Shown here: piece after piece, positions 10,004-18,929 of the stretch
Numbering within the stretch: the stretch's first letter is position 1
How the letters are laid out: each line of letters begins with the position of its first letter
Source: Paenibacillus senegalimassiliensis
GTDB lineage: Bacteria > Bacillota > Bacilli > Paenibacillales > Paenibacillaceae
Direction: 5' to 3'
Assembly: GCF_001486585.1 (NCBI RefSeq)
Contig: NZ_LN909043.1
Span: forward strand, 373,361-437,360
Length of the DNA stretch: 64,000 nt
Notes under the pieces: generated by a model
Databases searched by the model: none
Seen by the model: only the letters and a program-made list of their open reading frames with translations
What the model was told of the DNA's origin: nothing
Made by a program: the position numbers and the translations under genes

Positions 10004-10663
10004 ATGAAAGTAACAAATGCAGAATTTGTAATCAGCGCGGTAGGTGCCAATCAATATCCCGAGGACGGCTTACCAGAGGTTGCTCTGGCGGGGCGGTCCA
10101 ACGTAGGCAAGTCATCGCTGATTAATCGGATGATTCAGCGCAAAAATTTGGCCAGAACCAGCTCCACCCCGGGGAAGACCCAGCATCTCAATTACTACCG
10201 TATCAATGAGGAACTGTACTTCGTGGATGTTCCCGGATATGGGTATGCGAAGGTATCCAAGACGCAGCGGGAGCAGTGGGGGAAGATGATCGAACAATAC
10301 CTGCAGGAGCGTGAGACGCTCCGGCTGGTGCTGCAAATCATTGACCTCCGGCACCCGCCGACCAAGGATGATGAACTGATGTATGACTGGCTGAAGGCGT
10401 TTGATCTTCCAGTTTGCGTCGTGGCAACCAAGGCTGACAAGATTCCGAAGTCACGCTGGCAGAAGCACTTGAAGATTGTCCGTGAAGGGCTGGCGCTTCG
10501 GGCCGGAGATCCGATCGTACTCTTCTCTTCGGAGGAAGGCATCGGCAAGGACGAGCTGTGGGCCCTGATTAGCCAACATGTCAAGTCGGAGGAATCAGGC
10601 AGTGAAGCGCGAGCGGATACCTCTGAAGGCAATGTGCGGAATTCAGTGGAAAGCGATGGATAG
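10004..10663 (+). CDS. ysxC: Ribosome biogenesis GTP-binding protein YsxC (EngB/YihA)
   Basis: Small essential GTPase that assists 50S subunit assembly. G1 is [10 protein letters not shown] (about residues 31-40), G2/switch I lies around SSTPGKTQ, G3 is [10 protein letters not shown]4 is ATKADK and G5 is FSSEEG. The ATG at 10004 has AAGGAGAGAGG at 9984-9994; the preceding TTG codon is less likely. The length of 219 includes a short acidic and serine-rich C-terminal tail beyond the GTPase fold. lonA ends 48 bp upstream, matching the lonA-ysxC order in Bacillus. Confidence 0.96.
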   Translation: MKVTNAEFVISAVGANQYPEDGLPEVALAGRSNVGKSSLINRMIQRKNLARTSSTPGKTQHLNYYRINEELYFVDVPGYGYAKVSKTQREQWGKMIEQYLQERETLRLVLQIIDLRHPPTKDDELMYDWLKAFDLPVCVVATKADKIPKSRWQKHLKIVREGLALRAGDPIVLFSSEEGIGKDELWALISQHVKSEESGSEARADTSEGNVRNSVESDG

Positions 10664-10848
10664 CGAAGGGATTTAGAGCAGTTCAGGTAGGAAAGTGAGC
10701 ATGTAGCGGGAATGTTACGGTTAAAAACGGCTTAATCCTGTTTTTTCTGGAAAATGGCAGAAATTCACGTTTTGGTTGCTGAGCAAAGGCTTTGGATCGT
10801 GGTGTATAATGTTGATAAAGCGAAACAATAAGAATTGAGGAGATTTTT

Positions 10849-11436
10849 ATGGCTCAGCGGTTAGCCACAGAATATGTTAATGCCAGTATGCGTTTGTCGG
10901 AAGAACAGATGTCCCAATTTATTCATAAGGTATATGACCCTCATGTACGCCAGCGCGTCAAGGTGCTTGATCACGGTGGACAGGAGGTTGTGCTGGAGGA
11001 TGATGGCGGGGAGGAAGTTCATCTGCCCTTCGACCGCAGAGACGGACATTACGTCTGTGAGCTGTCCTTCCGTTTGGAGGCACCTCATTTGACCAATGTC
11101 ATGAGATTGCTGTTTGCCGCATTCAAGGGCACCGGCATGGTGACAAGAATTTATAACGGATTCATGATGATGTATTATTATCAGGAGGGTCGGGTTCGCA
11201 AAATTGTGGAGTATTCCCGTGATTCCTACAAACTTGTCTTTGAACAGAAGGATGCAACTGCGAATTTGCAGCAGGTGTATCGCAACAATGATATAGAAAC
11301 GGAAATTTCCGGTATTCAGAAGCGGATTAACGCGTTGCTTGATAGCCGTTTTGTTAGCAGGGACGCCCTGGAAACGGATCGCATCGATGATGAGTTACGT
11401 AATTGCTCACGCCGGCTCTTTGCGCTTGAAGCTTAA
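10849..11436 (+). CDS. Conserved protein of unknown function, 195 residues
   Basis: No signal peptide, membrane segment or catalytic motif is visible. The N-terminal half alternates charged and aromatic stretches suggesting a mixed alpha/beta fold (VKVLDHGG, VCELSFRL), a basic YYYQEGRVRKIVEYSRD segment lies near residue 115, and the last ~60 residues are a predicted coiled-coil helix ending in CSRRLFALEA. AGGAG precedes the ATG and TATAAT lies at 10805-10810, without a convincing -35. I recall similar Paenibacillus proteins labelled as a non-ribosomal peptide synthetase module, but nothing here supports that label: there is no adenylation, carrier or condensation motif. Confidence 0.75.
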   Translation: MAQRLATEYVNASMRLSEEQMSQFIHKVYDPHVRQRVKVLDHGGQEVVLEDDGGEEVHLPFDRRDGHYVCELSFRLEAPHLTNVMRLLFAAFKGTGMVTRIYNGFMMMYYYQEGRVRKIVEYSRDSYKLVFEQKDATANLQQVYRNNDIETEISGIQKRINALLDSRFVSRDALETDRIDDELRNCSRRLFALEA

Positions 11437-11474
11437 CAAATTCTCTGTTCAAGAGAATAAATATTTTCGGGCTC

Positions 11475-11520
11475 AGCCTTCTACATTCACCAATTCGTGA
11501 ATGGAGGAGGCTGTTGTTTG
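11475..11520 (+). terminator. Terminator-like hairpin after the 195-residue gene
   Basis: AGCCTTCTACATTCAC (11475-11490) pairs with GTGAATGGAGGAGGCT (11497-11512) with one mismatch and one G-U pair. The following GTTGTTTG is a weak T-rich tail. Confidence 0.55.
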
Positions 11521-11677
11521 TTTAGTTGATTTGGAATGCAGTAAGGTCGACCGGTGGGGGGAACCGGGTTTGACGGATATAGTCTCGATAACCTACAATA
11601 ATTTGGAAAGATGTTTCAGAAACATGTTGGAAAATGAAAGCGCATACCTGGGCGGATGATAGGAATGGAGGCGGACG

Positions 11678-13963
11678 ATGAGTCGATGGTGGTTCAAAAA
11701 ACAAATGCTTTCTTATCTTCCGCTGTTACTATTGATTATCTTTGTCCTGTTAGGTGCAACCTTCCTGTCCATTGTCCAGCAATCCAAACAAGATGTTGTT
11801 CGTGCCAATGGGGTATTTGCAGAACATGTTCAGCAGATTGTTGATTTCAATCTCAAGGCAGTGGAGACGCAGGTTCTGAATGCGGCACTGCAAAATGAGA
11901 AGCTTGTCACTTATTTTTATGAGCAGGAACTGGGCAAACGTTATTTTTATAAATACGAAATCTCTAAAGAGCTGGATAAAATCAAGCTGTCATTGCCATT
12001 CATTGAATCAATCTATCTGTATCGCGCTGCGGACGAGACGGTGTTGTCGAATGCGATGTTTCTGCCATTGGACAAGCACAGCGATCAGGCGTTCATTCGA
12101 AGCTGGCTGGAACATAGCGAGCGTGATCACAAATGGTCGAATGCACGATCACTTCGTAACAAATATGCAGAGCAGACCGGAGATGTTGTCTCGTTGGTGA
12201 GCGCTTACCCTCCTCCGAAGGGGGAGAGTGGACTTATTGTTGTTAATGTGAAGGTGTCCGAGCTGCAGCAACTGGTTGCGGAAATGAATCAGGCAGCGGA
12301 CATTAGCAGCGCAAGGTTAATTGGCAGTAACGGTCTGGATATCTTCAATTCCTCGTTCCCGAGCGACATGGAGGAACTACATCACATTGTATCGGACTAT
12401 ACAGGCTGGACGATTGCCACTGGCATACAGGACGATTCGGCCTATACCTTCACCTCCGGGCTGTTCACCGTGATGCTTGGGATTTCCTTGGTTATGTTAA
12501 TACTGGGCATTGCCTGGATTGTTTACACAGCACGCAGTCAATACAAGCCAATCCATACCATCATGCAGCGTATTGTTTACTTTCGCTCGGCTCAACACGA
12601 GATTTTCCAGCCGCAGTCTCAGCCGACGAAGGATGAACTGAAATATATCGAAGAGGCCTTTCAGCATCTTACTAAACAGGTAATTGAATATGAGCGTGAG
12701 CAGGAAGAAAGCCTGATGTTCAAGCGTCGGCACAAGCTGCGTGAGTTAGTTGCAGGTAGTGAAATCTGGAATCGGGATGAATGGAAGAAGGCAGCCATTA
12801 AACTGAGGATATGCAATTTCTCTACGCAGTTGTCCGTTGGGATTGTTGAAATCGATCATTACGCGGAATTTGCCAATCGTTACGCTACACGTGACCAGTA
12901 TTTATTTCAGTTTGTTATGAACAGTGTATCTAAAGAGCTCGCAGGTCAGCATGCCGTGAATATATGGGCAGAGTGGCTGGAGGGATCAAGGATGACAATC
13001 TTGCTGGTCGACACCAATGGAACAAAACAGCTTGCTGAAGAGGATTCTTTGAATAGAAATGAACGGGGGCTTCAGGAGAGGGTTCATGTGATTGCCACCA
13101 GGCTGTCTGATTGGGTCAGGAACAATCTTGATTTCACAATTTCGATGGGACTCAGCAGGGCAATCTCAGATCCGGAGCAGCTATATCTGATTCATGCAGA
13201 AGCTCAGGAGGCTTTGAATGACAAGTTTATTCAGGGCAGCGGACGTGTGATTGCTTATGAAGAACTACATGTTGAGAGTCAGCGAGAAGTTTACAGACTG
13301 ATCCCAAGGATTCGTTCCCTCACCCATGCCTATCGGATTGGGGAAGAGCGCTGGAAGGACGAGATGCATCTCCTATTCGAGGAACTGACTACAGGAGGGT
13401 TCGCCAAGAGTGATGTATACTATTTAATTAATCAAATTGTCCATATGCTCCGCAGAGAATTGATGGAGTTCTCTGAGGAAGGGCAGTCGCTTTGGAAGCA
13501 AGATTTATATCCGTCTCTGGAGCGTATGCTACAAGGAATGGAGACGATTGAAGAAACCAGGCAGCAACTTATGGCACTATTTACCGAGATGGAGGGCCGA
13601 CTTGCAAAATATCGAGAGTCACGCAAGCATCATAGTCGGATGCAAGAGGTGCGACAATATATTGAGCAGCACTATGCAAGTCCGCATCTGTCACTGAATA
13701 TGCTGGAGGAGCAATTTGGCATCAGCGGAAAATACATGAGCACCTTATTTCGCGAAGAAATCGGCGATAAGTTTGTTGACTTCCTGGCCAAGATTCGCTT
13801 GAGTCATGCAGAGCGTCTGTTGCTGGAGACCAATGAGGAGATTCAGCAAATTGCGCTTCAAGTTGGGTATACGAATCCGATGACTTTTATTCGCAGCTTC
13901 AAGAAGCATTACGGCATGACACCTGGAGATTATCGCAAACAGGAGAAACAGGAAATTTCATGA
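11678..13963 (+). CDS. Membrane-bound AraC-family transcriptional regulator
   Basis: One-component regulator with an extracytoplasmic sensor. Membrane helix 1 spans about residues 11-33, an extracellular sensor domain runs to about 260, and helix 2 spans about 261-284. A cytoplasmic linker of ~370 residues follows. The C-terminal AraC DNA-binding domain (about 653-757) contains both helix-turn-helix units (LNMLEEQFGISGKYMSTLF and IQQIALQVGYTNPMTFIRSF). The ATG follows GGAGGCGGACG. This architecture is common in Paenibacillus next to LplB/LplC-type sugar transporters, exactly the context here, so it likely senses a saccharide and activates the genes at 14.2-18.8 kb. The ligand is unknown. Confidence 0.9.
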   Translation: MSRWWFKKQMLSYLPLLLLIIFVLLGATFLSIVQQSKQDVVRANGVFAEHVQQIVDFNLKAVETQVLNAALQNEKLVTYFYEQELGKRYFYKYEISKELDKIKLSLPFIESIYLYRAADETVLSNAMFLPLDKHSDQAFIRSWLEHSERDHKWSNARSLRNKYAEQTGDVVSLVSAYPPPKGESGLIVVNVKVSELQQLVAEMNQAADISSARLIGSNGLDIFNSSFPSDMEELHHIVSDYTGWTIATGIQDDSAYTFTSGLFTVMLGISLVMLILGIAWIVYTARSQYKPIHTIMQRIVYFRSAQHEIFQPQSQPTKDELKYIEEAFQHLTKQVIEYEREQEESLMFKRRHKLRELVAGSEIWNRDEWKKAAIKLRICNFSTQLSVGIVEIDHYAEFANRYATRDQYLFQFVMNSVSKELAGQHAVNIWAEWLEGSRMTILLVDTNGTKQLAEEDSLNRNERGLQERVHVIATRLSDWVRNNLDFTISMGLSRAISDPEQLYLIHAEAQEALNDKFIQGSGRVIAYEELHVESQREVYRLIPRIRSLTHAYRIGEERWKDEMHLLFEELTTGGFAKSDVYYLINQIVHMLRRELMEFSEEGQSLWKQDLYPSLERMLQGMETIEETRQQLMALFTEMEGRLAKYRESRKHHSRMQEVRQYIEQHYASPHLSLNMLEEQFGISGKYMSTLFREEIGDKFVDFLAKIRLSHAERLLLETNEEIQQIALQVGYTNPMTFIRSFKKHYGMTPGDYRKQEKQEIS

Positions 13964-13969
13964 CTTTAA

Positions 13970-14014
13970 GCCTGTTCAGGAATCCGTTTTGGATGGCTGA
14001 TGCAGGTTTTTTTT
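13970..14014 (+). terminator. Probable terminator after the AraC regulator
   Basis: An imperfect hairpin is formed by CCTG (13971-13974) with CAGG (14003-14006) and ATCC with GGAT inside, followed by eight T residues (14007-14014). The transporter genes would then need their own promoter, which fits regulated expression. Confidence 0.5.
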
Positions 14015-14199
14015 CTGCCTGGGGTAGCGCTTTTTGTAAAAACGTCAATCACCTGGATTTAACGCAATTGCGAATAAGATCAACATTCTACCAAATGGAG
14101 ATAAGTGGAATCTTGACGATTGCTTATCCAAGGGCAACCCGCCTATAGTCGATGTGTGGGTGGTACCACATCATAACATAGAGATGAAGGAGGTTGCAT

Positions 14200-15153
14200 G
14201 TGGCAGACTCAACTGGCGGTGTACTGAAGTTAAGTAATCAGGATCAGCGCCGACGTGAGGCCAAGCGGAGATTTAGAGAAAACCTGCCGTTGCTCTCATT
14301 ATTTGTGCCAGTATTGCTGTTCTACTTGATCTTCAAGTATGTACCGATGTTCGGCGCCATTATGGCGTTCAAAACCTACAACTTTACAGATGGCATTCTT
14401 CATAGTCCATGGATCGGGTTGGGCAACTTCGAAATCCTGTTCAATAACCCGCAGACGCTTAACATTATTCGTAATACACTGGTGCTTAGCGTATTGAATA
14501 TTGTTGTTGGCTTCCCAATTCCGATTTTGCTCGCTATTCTGCTCAATGAAGTACGCACACAATGGTTTAAGAAATGGGTGCAGACGCTCGTTTATCTACC
14601 GCATTTCTTCTCCTGGGTTATTGTTGGCGGGATCGTAGTGACGATGTTTGCTGAGCAGAACGGGATTGTGAATGCCCTTCTGGAAGGGATGACAGGCCAG
14701 ACCTTTCCCTTTCTCTACGACGAGGGATCATGGATTGCAATTTTCCTCGGAGCTGGTATCTGGAAGGAAGCTGGCTTTAGCACGATTATCTTCCTGGCTG
14801 CCATCACAGGCATCGATCCTTCTCTCTATGAGGCGGCGAGCATGGATGGCGCTAGCAAATGGCGGCAGATTATCAGTATAACTCTGCCGGGAATTAGTGC
14901 TACCATCGTCCTGCTCCTGATTTTGCAGATGGGCAGTGTGATGAGTGTGGGCTTTGATCCAGTGTATGTCCTGCAGAATTCCGGGGTGTACAACGTATCA
15001 GAGGTTATCAGTACTTATATCTACAAGGTCGGTATTCAAGGTGGCCAGTTCAGCTTGACCTCCGCTATGGGCTTGTTCGAATCAATCGTGGGTTTCGTGC
15101 TGGTGTTCAGCGCCAATGTGGTCGCTCGGAGATTTGGCAATGGCCTGTGGTAA
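14200..15153 (+). CDS. ABC sugar transporter permease, LplB type
   Basis: First membrane component of an importer. Six hydrophobic helices are visible, and the EAA loop that contacts the ATPase reads EAASMDGASKWRQI (about residues 208-221). The start is GTG at 14200, 6 bp after AAGGAGG (14187-14193); the in-frame TTG at 14194 would touch the Shine-Dalgarno. The N-terminus is basic and cytoplasmic. The protein of 317 residues resembles the LplB/YteP family used for complex oligosaccharides. No ATPase gene is nearby, so a shared MsmK-type ATPase is probably used. Confidence 0.9.
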   Translation: MADSTGGVLKLSNQDQRRREAKRRFRENLPLLSLFVPVLLFYLIFKYVPMFGAIMAFKTYNFTDGILHSPWIGLGNFEILFNNPQTLNIIRNTLVLSVLNIVVGFPIPILLAILLNEVRTQWFKKWVQTLVYLPHFFSWVIVGGIVVTMFAEQNGIVNALLEGMTGQTFPFLYDEGSWIAIFLGAGIWKEAGFSTIIFLAAITGIDPSLYEAASMDGASKWRQIISITLPGISATIVLLLILQMGSVMSVGFDPVYVLQNSGVYNVSEVISTYIYKVGIQGGQFSLTSAMGLFESIVGFVLVFSANVVARRFGNGLW

Positions 15154-15208
15154 ACAAGACTATATGCAATCAGCGGGCTGCTGATACACAGGGAGGACGA
15201 GAGAGAAC

Positions 15209-16084
15209 ATGAGAACAACACAAGGTGAAAGATGGTTTTATGCCTTTAATTACGGAGTACTGACATTGGCTGGACTCAGTTGCTTGCTGCCGCTTATTCA
15301 CCTGCTGGCGGTATCCTTGAGTGATAACCATGCGATTCTGTCCGGGACGGTTACGCTGTGGCCGGTGGGCTGGAGCTTTGAGACTTATCGCTCGCTGTTT
15401 GAAGGCACCCGGATCGTGGAAGCTTTTAAGAATAGTGTCATCCTCACCGTTGTTGGGGTAGGTCTGAGTATGCTCTTCACGGTGATGGCGGCCTATCCAC
15501 TATCCAAGCGGCATTTCTATGCACGGAGAACATTTACGTTGATCATTGTCTTCACTATGCTATTTGGCGGCGGAACGATCCCGACTTTCCTTGTGCTGAA
15601 GGCATTGGGGCTAATTAATAGCTATTGGGCATTATGGTTGACCGGATTGGTCAGCACGTACAATATGCTGGTCATGCGAACCTTCTTTGAGGGGATACCT
15701 GAAGAGGTAATTGAGTCGGCCAAAATAGATGGCTGCGGAGAGTACAGACAGTTGCTGCGAATTGTATTGCCTTTATCTATGCCGGTCATTGCAACCTTGA
15801 CGCTGTTCTATGCGGTCGGTTATTGGAATTCCTTCTACAGTGTGATGATTTTTATTCATGATACGACCAAATACAATCTTGCCGTGATGGTTCAACAGAT
15901 GGTGCAGAGTCAGACGATGCTGCAGGAGATGAATAATCTTCAATCGGAGAGTGTGCAGCAGATGACCCCGGAATCGATCAAGGCAGCTGCATTGTTCGTG
16001 ATGCTCATTCCGATGCTGGTGGTCTATCCTTTTCTGCAGAAATATTTTGTAAAGGGTGTCATGATTGGTGCGGTCAAGGGATAG
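15209..16084 (+). CDS. ABC sugar transporter permease, LplC/YtcP type
   Basis: Second membrane component of the same importer. It has six hydrophobic helices and the EAA-loop motif ESAKIDGCGEYRQL (about residues 171-184). The C-terminus (KYFVKGVMIGAVKG) is the conserved end of this family. GGGAGG lies 11-16 bp before the ATG. It follows the LplB-type gene by 55 bp and precedes the binding-protein gene by 32 bp, so the three form an operon. The length of 291 is typical. Confidence 0.92.
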   Translation: MRTTQGERWFYAFNYGVLTLAGLSCLLPLIHLLAVSLSDNHAILSGTVTLWPVGWSFETYRSLFEGTRIVEAFKNSVILTVVGVGLSMLFTVMAAYPLSKRHFYARRTFTLIIVFTMLFGGGTIPTFLVLKALGLINSYWALWLTGLVSTYNMLVMRTFFEGIPEEVIESAKIDGCGEYRQLLRIVLPLSMPVIATLTLFYAVGYWNSFYSVMIFIHDTTKYNLAVMVQQMVQSQTMLQEMNNLQSESVQQMTPESIKAAALFVMLIPMLVVYPFLQKYFVKGVMIGAVKG

Positions 16085-16116
16085 GTATGACATATTCATA
16101 AAATGGGGGTTATAGG

Positions 16117-17754
16117 ATGATAGGCAGAAATTCAAGCAAGATTGCGCTGCTAATTGCAACGACTATGTTGGTTATGCTGGTGCTCGCTGCATGCGGAACA
16201 GGGAATAATGAGTCAACTGCAGGCGACAAGTCTGTCAATGGGGATAAGTCGGCAGCAGACCGCAGTACAATTACCGTTACCTTGTATGATCGCGGCAATG
16301 TGCCGCCAGCAGCAGGAACGGTGGACGACAACATCTGGTCCCAGTGGATTAATGAACATAGTCCTGTAGGCGTTGATTTTATTCCCTTCCCGCGCTCAGA
16401 GCAAGTGCAGAAGCTGAATCTGCTGTTTGCTTCGGGGGATGCTCCGGATTTGATACTGGAGTATGACGGTAACTTCCTTAATCAGTTGTATGGGCAGAAG
16501 CAACTGTTGAAGCTTGATGACCTTATTACTGAACACAGCACCACCTATAAGAAAATGACGGAGGAATATCCACAACTACGTACCCTGGGACAGATGGATG
16601 ACGGCGGTACCTATCTGGTTGGTCGAATACTAGGCATGAAGACCAACGACTACATGCTGATTCGTAAGGACTGGCTGGATAAGCTGAAGCTCGATATGCC
16701 GACTACAACTGAAGAACTCTTTGAGGTGGCCAAGGCGTTCCGTGAGCAAGATCCCGATGAGAATGGGGAGCGAGATACATTCGGTATGAACATGGGCGGC
16801 AATAATGCAGAGTCTGTTATCAATGCCATGTTCAATAATGGCAGTCGTTTTGTACAGGATGGTAAGCTCGTTAATCCAACGGTAGGCGAGCAGGCCAAGG
16901 CGGCAGCCGATTTCCAGAAACGTTTGTTTGAGGCAGGCATCGTGGATAAGGATTTCCTGACAGATAAGACGGGGGAAGTGGCCAAGCAGAGCTGGATCAG
17001 CGGCAAACTGGGTATTTATCTGTCGAGTAGCGGGATTGACAATGCATTATTGCTGGAAGCACACAAATCCTTGTTGCAGAATAATCCGGAAGCGGTGATT
17101 GAACCAGTTCCATTGCCAGAAAGCCCATATGGCGCCTTTAATCCCAAATATAAATCACCGATTCAAATGACTGGTGCAATCAATGCCAATGCCAAGGATC
17201 CGCAAGCCGTTATGCAATATATTGACTTTCTGGTAGAGCAGGACACCATCATGACGCTAAAGAATGGGATTGAGGGTGTCCATTATAACAAGGATACAGA
17301 TGGTGTTGCAGTCCCGATTGATGTGGAGAAGAATAAGACTGAACTGGTGGGCATGTTGGATTACAATATGCTGAGCTTCATTGGCACATTGCCAGAGAAG
17401 GAGCAGGCTGAGGTCAAGCTCAACATGGATGTTCCCGCAGAGAAGGCGTTTAGTGAGCTGATTGACTCTGCACACGCAGCATTTCTGAATCCCGATCGGC
17501 CATACGCTCATCCGATTATCAACTGGCCAGGCTTGCCGTCTGATCTGCAAGTGATATCCAAGAATACGGAAACCATTGGTGATATCTGGAGAAAGTCGAT
17601 TGTTAGCGGTGATAAATATACAACCGATCAGGCGATGGCTGATGTACAGGCGCTATGGAACAGTGCTGGTGGAACCAAAATTGATGAATACTTCAGCAAT
17701 TGGCTGGAAGAGAAAGCAGACAATGTATTGTATATCAGTGATTTTCAACAGTAA
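16117..17754 (+). CDS. Extracellular solute-binding lipoprotein (family 1, LplA type)
   Basis: Captures the substrate outside the membrane and delivers it to the two permeases. The signal peptide ends in a lipobox LVLAAC with the modified cysteine at residue 26. A low-complexity spacer follows, then a two-lobed binding domain of ~500 residues, longer than simple maltose-binding proteins and typical for the LplA/YtcQ group that binds oligosaccharides. Conserved aromatic and acidic segments (LILEYDGNFLNQLYGQ, QDPDENGERDTFG) fit that group. The Shine-Dalgarno is weak (GGGGG at 16105-16109). Confidence 0.92.
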   Translation: MIGRNSSKIALLIATTMLVMLVLAACGTGNNESTAGDKSVNGDKSAADRSTITVTLYDRGNVPPAAGTVDDNIWSQWINEHSPVGVDFIPFPRSEQVQKLNLLFASGDAPDLILEYDGNFLNQLYGQKQLLKLDDLITEHSTTYKKMTEEYPQLRTLGQMDDGGTYLVGRILGMKTNDYMLIRKDWLDKLKLDMPTTTEELFEVAKAFREQDPDENGERDTFGMNMGGNNAESVINAMFNNGSRFVQDGKLVNPTVGEQAKAAADFQKRLFEAGIVDKDFLTDKTGEVAKQSWISGKLGIYLSSSGIDNALLLEAHKSLLQNNPEAVIEPVPLPESPYGAFNPKYKSPIQMTGAINANAKDPQAVMQYIDFLVEQDTIMTLKNGIEGVHYNKDTDGVAVPIDVEKNKTELVGMLDYNMLSFIGTLPEKEQAEVKLNMDVPAEKAFSELIDSAHAAFLNPDRPYAHPIINWPGLPSDLQVISKNTETIGDIWRKSIVSGDKYTTDQAMADVQALWNSAGGTKIDEYFSNWLEEKADNVLYISDFQQ

Positions 17755-17800
17755 TATGACCAGAAATGAAAGCCCTTACCAGGAAGAAGGAGAGAGACCG

Positions 17801-18814
17801 ATGCAAGCGAATCTTGGTTTTCCAATCCAATCGAGTAAGCATATCTATCGCCATCCGGCCAACCCTGTGCTTGCCCCCAAGGATGTTTCCTATGGCCCGG
17901 CCATGGTCTTTAATGCGGGAGTCGCTAAATTTCAGGGCAAGTATGTGATGGTATTCCGCAATGACTACGGCAATGAGCAGGGGGAACAAGTATACCCAAG
18001 TCATACTACGAACCTGGGGTTAGCCTTCAGTGAGGACGGGGTGGCGTGGACGGTCGCGCCGACCCCATGCTGGAGCTGGCATGATGAGGAGGTTCAGAGA
18101 GTCTACGATCCGCGGCTTACCGTGATTGAGGGTCGCTGCTATCTCTGCTTTGCAGTAGATACCAAGCATGGCATACGCGGAGGAATTGCCGTTACGGATG
18201 ATTTCCAATCGTTCGAGGTGCTTAGTCTGTCCGTGCCGGATAACCGGAATATGGTACTGTTTCCCAAGAAGATAGGTGGTCAGTATGTACGTCTGGAGCG
18301 CCCATTCACAGTATATAGCCGAGGGGGCAGAGATCGATTTGATATGTGGCTGAGCCGCTCGCCTGATCTGTGTCATTGGGGGAACTCAGAGCTGTTGTTG
18401 ACCGTGGAGCAGGTGCCTTATGCTAATGATAAGATCGGACCGGGAGCACCTCCGATTAAGACGGAGCAAGGCTGGCTCACTACATTTCATGCGGTTGACC
18501 TCGACCCAGCGCGTGGCAAGAACGGCTGGGAGCCTACGTGGAACAAGCGTTACACAGCAGGAATTATGCTGCTGGACCTCGACAATCCGAGTCGCGTGAT
18601 AGGGATGTACAAATCTCCGCTTCTCGTACCTGAGGCAGACTATGAGATCGCAGGCGGCTTCCGAAATAATGTTATCTTCCCGGGTGGTATGCTACTTGAA
18701 GATTCCGGCGAAGTAAAGATTTATTACGGTGCTGCTGACACGGTGGAATGTTTGGCTACAGCAGACGTCCATGAACTGATACGCCTCTGTTTGGAGCCTC
18801 AAAGCAGAGAGTAG
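17801..18814 (+). CDS. GH130-family glycoside phosphorylase or hydrolase
   Basis: The sequence has the five-bladed propeller repeats of GH130: NPVLAP near the N-terminus, VFNAGVAKFQGKYVM, a blade with VYDPRLTVIEG whose aspartate is the probable general acid, RNMVLFP, LERPF and GPGAPPIKTEQGW. GH130 enzymes mostly phosphorolyse beta-1,4-mannosides or mannosyl-glucose, and some hydrolyse beta-1,2-mannosides. The ATG at 17801 follows GGAG at 17789-17792 and gives 337 residues; an in-frame ATG just after the upstream stop (17757) has no ribosome binding site. The gene closes the transporter operon, so the imported sugar is probably a mannose-containing oligosaccharide; this is inference. Confidence 0.88.
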   Translation: MQANLGFPIQSSKHIYRHPANPVLAPKDVSYGPAMVFNAGVAKFQGKYVMVFRNDYGNEQGEQVYPSHTTNLGLAFSEDGVAWTVAPTPCWSWHDEEVQRVYDPRLTVIEGRCYLCFAVDTKHGIRGGIAVTDDFQSFEVLSLSVPDNRNMVLFPKKIGGQYVRLERPFTVYSRGGRDRFDMWLSRSPDLCHWGNSELLLTVEQVPYANDKIGPGAPPIKTEQGWLTTFHAVDLDPARGKNGWEPTWNKRYTAGIMLLDLDNPSRVIGMYKSPLLVPEADYEIAGGFRNNVIFPGGMLLEDSGEVKIYYGAADTVECLATADVHELIRLCLEPQSRE

Positions 18815-18823
18815 AGTTAAAAA

Positions 18824-18880
18824 CTCCCATCAGGGTAGATGTAGAATTTTTGTTTCTTCTACTGTCTACGATGATGGGAG
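18824..18880. terminator. Long hairpin between convergent genes, probable bidirectional terminator
   Basis: CTCCCATCA...TAGA..TAGAA (from 18824) pairs with TTCTA..TCTA..TGATGGGAG (to 18880). It separates the GH130 gene from the convergent ABC permease. Neither strand has a long T-run directly after the stem. Confidence 0.5.
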
Positions 18881-18929
18881 CCTATCATTCAGGCTAAGAA
18901 CTGCTTTACTCCTTGCCGTTGTACAGCCT

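Noticed and set aside
14020..14060. Catabolite-responsive (cre) site before the transporter operon
   Set aside because: The TGTAAAAACG stretch does not keep the spacing of the cre consensus.
13960..14148. 62-codon open frame after the AraC regulator
   Set aside because: It spans a terminator hairpin with its T-run, starts at the regulator's stop codon and has no domain.
14105..14150. Sigma-A promoter for the sugar transporter operon (TTGACG with TATAGT)
   Set aside because: The two elements are 25 bp apart, too far for a normal promoter; a true promoter could not be named.
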